Source: Trissonchulus latispiculum | Taxonomy: Eukaryota; Nematoda; Enoplea; Enoplida; Ironidae | NCBI GenBank assembly: GCA_030248195.1 | Contig: JASAND010030871.1 | Coordinates: forward strand, 1-64,000 | Direction: 5' to 3' | Length of the DNA stretch: 64,000 nucleotides | Shown: positions 59,686 to 64,000 of the stretch, piece by piece | Layout of the letters: each line of letters begins with the position of its first letter | Numbering within the stretch: the first letter of the stretch is position 1 | Notes under the pieces: model-generated | What the model saw: only the letters and a program-made list of their open reading frames with translations | Told to the model about the DNA's origin: nothing | Databases searched by the model: none | Position numbers and translations under genes: made by a program

Positions 59686-61010
59686 TATTATTATTATTAT
59701 GATTATTATTATTATTATTTCATACTAAAGCAACTTTTTTGGCACAAAATTCAATTTGATAATTGCTTCAGTTAAACACAATCATAATCCGAATCTTCGT
59801 GACTTTTGATTTCTCTGTTTTGGTATAGTCTCACAAAAGCTTCACTTACAAATCCCCAAATTTACAAAGCTGCTTTGGTCAACAGCACTACATATTAGGC
59901 GTCTCAAAATTTTTCGTTTGAATAGGTTATCGTCATCAGAAGCGAAAAATGAGGTTCCTATGTTAGCAATTAGAAACATTGAATGATAGTATTTAATTTC
60001 CGTGAATTGTGCAACGGCTCTTATGTGGATGTGGTTGAGTACATTATGATTAAAGCTTGAGTGTCGAAGTTCTAACTTAAAACGTAAACTGCTGCTACTG
60101 GAAACTACTCCATTCCATTAAAGTAGCATAGAAACAGCACAGTCCAAAATGACTTTCATTAAAATTTGGTCGCACAGGTTGAAGTTTCATTACGCTGTGA
60201 CGTCAGATACTTTGTCGTTCAATGCAATAACGAATGTGCATAGGATACATAGGAGTGATTATAAGGTACTTCGACCATATCAAACGTCTTTCTTTGGCTG
60301 AATTTTGGATGTCAGTCAAATAGCACAGAGAGGACTGGAGCTTGACAACAGTCAGATTTGGAATCATGTGTCAAGTTAATTTTCTTGTGCGGTCAACGGG
60401 GCAAGATCAACAACTGCCAACAGCAACTGCTGAACAATCATACTAATATTCCTAATGGAATAGTCTTCTGAAGAAGCCTCCATTGTATATTTATTTTGCT
60501 ATGCAACCAATTTTAAGAGCGATCATAACAGCTGCTTAGTAAATTTGCCTCAGGAAAATTGTTACAATAAATTTAGTTACAATGCCTCCTTTAATATTCC
60601 ACAGGTTCAGTACTTATTGAACCTTTCCTAACATTTTGTTATGTAGAAACAGAAAGATGTTATCAATAAATTTCTAACTCTCAAGGCCAGTTAACCATAT
60701 AAAATGAATGGTACTTAATGATAACGCTACTGAATTAACTACATAATTAATTAATTATTAATTAATTATTACGACTTGTCACCACAGGCGAAATTTGAAA
60801 AAAGGCGGGCTGCAAAACTAGATATTAGTTTATGTTGGCACGTTCATGCTGAAGTTTGTTGCACTAAACTGAATTCACTCTATTCTTAAATAGTCTTTTT
60901 ATTTTATTCTTTGCTTGTATATTTCAATTTCATTACTCTTTTATTGTGTAAACTACATCCTAGGCACCAATCGCTAGTACGAAGCCAAACAATACTGCTC
61001 TTAACGACTA
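59425..61010. other. Upstream region of the ENaC-like gene; no gene seen
   Basis: It holds the ATT microsatellite and AT-rich sequence. I recognised no core promoter. Confidence 0.4.
59637..59720. repeat. (ATT)n microsatellite
   Basis: About 28 ATT triplets with one ACT and one ATG interruption. Confidence 0.95.
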
Positions 61011-61012
61011 AG

Positions 61013-61257
61013 AACTTGAAAGAAGAAACTTATTGAGCGAGGAGGTACTGAAAATTGCCATGCGCACGCAAGCAGAATCACAGTCCACTGAGGATCTTCA
61101 TTTCTCTAGAGTTAACAAATACAAAGTAGCGGAGTTGTATGAGTGTGATCAACATCCATCCAGAGTTTGCTCCATGTCCAAATTTTCGGACCCTTACCCG
61201 GGTTGTCATACCCGCACAATTTCTAGCCCCGAATCCGGGGAGCAGTCCAATATTTGA
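61013..61257 (+). CDS. Candidate terminal exon, unknown protein
   Basis: The frame opens after an acceptor-like GACTAAG (61012) and reads LERRNLLSEEVLKIAMRTQA, then a polar Ser/Thr-rich tail ending ISSPESGEQSNI and a stop. The composition resembles a cytoplasmic C-tail of a membrane or signalling protein. No domain was recognised and no upstream exon was found. It could be chance. Confidence 0.25.
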
Positions 61258-61959
61258 GCAGTGGATATGTCATGTTCAGTTTCTAATTTTGTATAATTTC
61301 AAATTATAACAGTACAATTGTACTGCACGGTAAGCCTTCGCTGCTCTCCTGTCGGAGTGTGCAGCGAGGCTGCTGACAACCAGCAGGACTGACTGCACTG
61401 ATCTAGTATTTCTCCTTCTTGTATAGTTTCCACCAACATAAATATGCAAATTAGGTTGAACAGCATTTAAACTACTGAAAATTTAGAATAAATGTCAGTC
61501 TTTCAAGACATGACATTCCAGAAGACGAAAGTCTTCTGGCTTTTTGAGCCCTATTACAAGTCAGTTGTATTTTACAGGCATTCTTGTGCAATTTCAAATT
61601 GTACAAGAGATGTTTGTACATTTTGCGAAATGTTTGTAACTTAATTGAAGTCCGCTAATATCTGCCACGTAATTGTTTGTCAAACGTGTTTATTACGTTT
61701 ATTGTAGTGATGTGGATCGGGTCGGATGAAATATATAATTAAAACATAAAAATATTGATATTCTGGATCAAAAGTGTTAATTTTTCGAAAAATCAACTTC
61801 CAAATTTGAAAAAACTGTTACTACGTTAATGCTAGGCCTAAAATGAAAATGAAAACTTTTGTATCTAACTAAGTGAGCAGTAACATGTCAAACTATGGAA
61901 GGTTAGGTTTTCTTCAGGGTGTCCATTTAGAACGTCCAAATTGATTGTATTGCGGTGTA

Positions 61960-62060
61960 GTGCTCGGACCGGTTCCGATTTTTGAAACCGGTTCCGGTTC
62001 CAGAGCACCGGTCCATGTTCCGGTTTCGGTTCAGGTTCTAGCTTTCGGTAACGGTTCCAA
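61960..62060. repeat. ACCGGTTCCGG-word element, one end only
   Basis: TAGTGCTCGGACCGGTTCC near 61967 resembles the hAT-type ends elsewhere in the window. It is followed by reiterated GGTTCCGG / ACCGGT / CGGTTC words for about 80 bp. No opposite end or target duplication was found, so it is truncated. Confidence 0.55.
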
Positions 62061-62324
62061 ATGAGATTTTTATGAAACGCTTATGATTCAAAATTTTTGA
62101 TTTTTTATATAAGCTGGATCGAAATATTATGTCCCAGCTTTGTTACAAAGCTTAGGCTATTAATTTTCGTGTAAAAAATATAAATTTAAATTTCACACCT
62201 ATTTTTAACAGTGTAAAAAAAGTGTTAAAAAGTGTAACAAATGTGTAAAAAAGTTTCAATTCTCAACTCATTTCCTGTGTACTATGGTAATAACTCTCGG
62301 ATAATTCAGTCGCCAGGAAGTAAT

Positions 62325-62465
62325 CAGCGGATTAAAATGGCCGGATTAAAAGAGTTAATTTTAATCTGTGTAATCAGTTTAATCCACCATTAAAGAAACA
62401 GCAATTAAAATCATTCTGATTTTTAATACGTTTAATCCGACCATTTTAATTTTTAAACAAATATA
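62325..62465. repeat. GGATTAAA-word MITE fragment
   Basis: It contains CGGATTAAAATGGCCGGATT, TTTAATCC, TTAAAGAAACAGCAATTAAA and TTTAATCCGACCATTTTAAT, as in the 36594-37146 element, without intact ends. Confidence 0.6.
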
Positions 62466-62469
62466 CTGT

Positions 62470-63100
62470 AAGCTTGTTACAAACTACACTACCCTAAGAA
62501 ACGCACTCACTCAAGACTGCGGGCAGTTGACTGGCTGCGGCATTGAATGAACCATTTCTGTGATCACATTGACTGCAAGTTTGTCTTGTTCGTATGCCTC
62601 CCTTTTCACTAAATTTTACTTTCTCTGACGACAATATAAGTGCCAAAAGGTAATTCAATCACAAATTGAGCTTTATTTTTCTTGATATGAACAAATGTAT
62701 CTTCAGATTATTTCTCCTATCGATACATAAGATGAGACTTGTATAATTGAGCTTGAATTCATGATAAAGATTTATAATCTGCATTCGCAAAGTAAATATA
62801 TTAAACAAATCATAAATATAAATAACATCAAAACAAACTTTAAGGTGATCAGTCTGATTTCTGATTTCTAAACTGATTTCTTTAAAAATGCCAACCTTTC
62901 TGGATTAAACTAACTCAACCGTCAGAAATAACTCAGTGGCTTTAAAAACTTGGTGCCCTCATTCCAGTCAAAATACCAATTTTGTGACTCGACTGTCTAC
63001 TGAGACAAAACTGCGAAAATCTATATTTTTGCTTCTGTAAATATCTTTCTTTGATTTTTCTACAGCTAGATACGTATTTTGGCGTTACAAAACTGTAATT
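62470..63100. other. Intergenic, no gene seen
   Basis: AT-rich sequence without recognised features. Confidence 0.4.
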
Positions 63101-63104
63101 TTTG

Positions 63105-63200
63105 CTAAAATTTGTTCATAACGAAGAGCGATTTCATAATAACTGAGAAGGGTTCCCAGCTGTTGGTAGAGGTATTAAACGGCGTAACTGATGTCTCTCT
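63105..63200 (-). repeat. Dispersed repeat family R1, copy e (inverted fragment)
   Basis: The reverse complement reads ACCCTTCTCAGTTATTATGA, then AATCGCTCTTCGTTATGAAC, matching copy a at 16260-16300. Confidence 0.5.
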
Positions 63201-63204
63201 TCTT

Positions 63205-64000
63205 TCGTTTTGCTTTGCTTCCAGAATGCGAAAATCAGAAAAAGTGCACTCATTCTTAATATTCAGTAAAAACTCTAGAAACCAAAGCTTGTTTCCAGGT
63301 ATGCATTGGAAGAAGAAAAAACTAACCCCAACATCCGTCCAACGGTAGCTCATATCAGGGGAGTATGCAGGATTTTGAAAAGGACGTGGTCTTAACACAA
63401 ATTAACAGAAAAGGAGAGGGTTTTGATAAAAATTTAGTTTTTGTAATAGAGTATTGACAACATAACTCAAAAGCAGGGGATTCAATTCCCAAAATCCCAC
63501 CCCTGGATTTGCCCATGGCTCATATCAGCGATTTTTTGTATGAAACAGCTAAAATCGGACTTTCTGACATTACGTCACGTCAGCAGTTATTTTTGCAAAC
63601 TTCTTTACAATCGAACATCAAAATTTGCAGCATCAACTGGCTATGTTTCATCAAATTTGGCAGTTCCGATGTTAAAATACAAAAATTTGTATAGCTTGCG
63701 AAATTCGATGAAATAAATTACAACAAATGTAGTTTCAGTGCTGTTACAGCATATCAAACAAACAACATAATAGCACTTTCAGCAACAAACAAGCAAGCAA
63801 AACGCAGCAACATTTCGGAACCATCTGTACAAAAGTAACAAAACGATAAAATCCAAAGAAAATAAAATTCAATCGCATAATTTCATTATGAATAATTAAT
63901 AACCAAACGAAATAGCCATACGAAACTCTGTTTCTAATTTGTTGTTTGCTGACAAGTTTATTCGCTGCTTATTGTTTGCCTGTATCTTGTTCGAAAGCAC
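63205..64000. other. Intergenic, no gene seen
   Basis: AT-rich to the window end. Frames of about 60-97 codons overlap on both strands without domains. Confidence 0.35.

Overview
The window is animal nuclear DNA, most likely from a nematode. Genes are split by GT-AG introns (and one probable GC-AG intron), there are no bacterial-style operons, and there is a CR1/Jockey-like LINE and a dense load of miniature inverted-repeat transposons. The gene families found (an Srx-like chemoreceptor with NRF in place of DRY, a peptide-type GPCR, a degenerin/ENaC channel, a GLYAT-like acyltransferase and a PLA2-like exon) all fit a nematode. An enoplean such as a mermithid is my guess for the lineage, but the sequence alone does not prove it.

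Layout. 1-12.1 kb is a nest of DNA transposons with long G/C homopolymers. A giant palindrome (about 3.97-7.69 kb, resuming at 11.84 kb) is interrupted by three insertions, each with a target duplication that the opposite arm confirms as an empty site. A 147-bp tandem array lies inside the third insertion. 12.9-16.25 kb is a dead LINE with endonuclease and reverse transcriptase. 18.6-20.5 kb holds an intron-poor chemoreceptor gene (minus strand) between two MITEs. 20.5-46.3 kb is mostly non-coding, with a few doubtful short exons (a Cys-rich ORF, a GC-rich island, a PLA2-like exon), several MITEs and tRNA-derived SINE-like sequences.

46.3-49.7 kb is the best gene pair: a single-exon GPCR (plus) and a four-exon GLYAT-like acyltransferase (minus), convergent, with interleaved poly(A) signals. 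53.3-59.4 kb is a degenerin/ENaC channel gene on the minus strand. Four exons could be joined by phase; a 4-kb intron is filled with MITEs, and exon 3 carries a one-base frameshift. The final exon with the rest of TM2 was not found. 59.4-64 kb is intergenic with microsatellites and repeats.

The most unusual theme is architectural. At least seven unrelated-looking MITEs or foldbacks in this window are built internally from one short, nearly self-complementary word repeated in both orientations (for example CTTAAGAGAACATG, GGATTAAA, GAGTTAAA, TTTACAACG, CCGGCCGG, GCCCGGGC). Some are bounded by target duplications that point to hAT, Harbinger-like or TA-targeting transposases. No transposase gene was recognised in the window.
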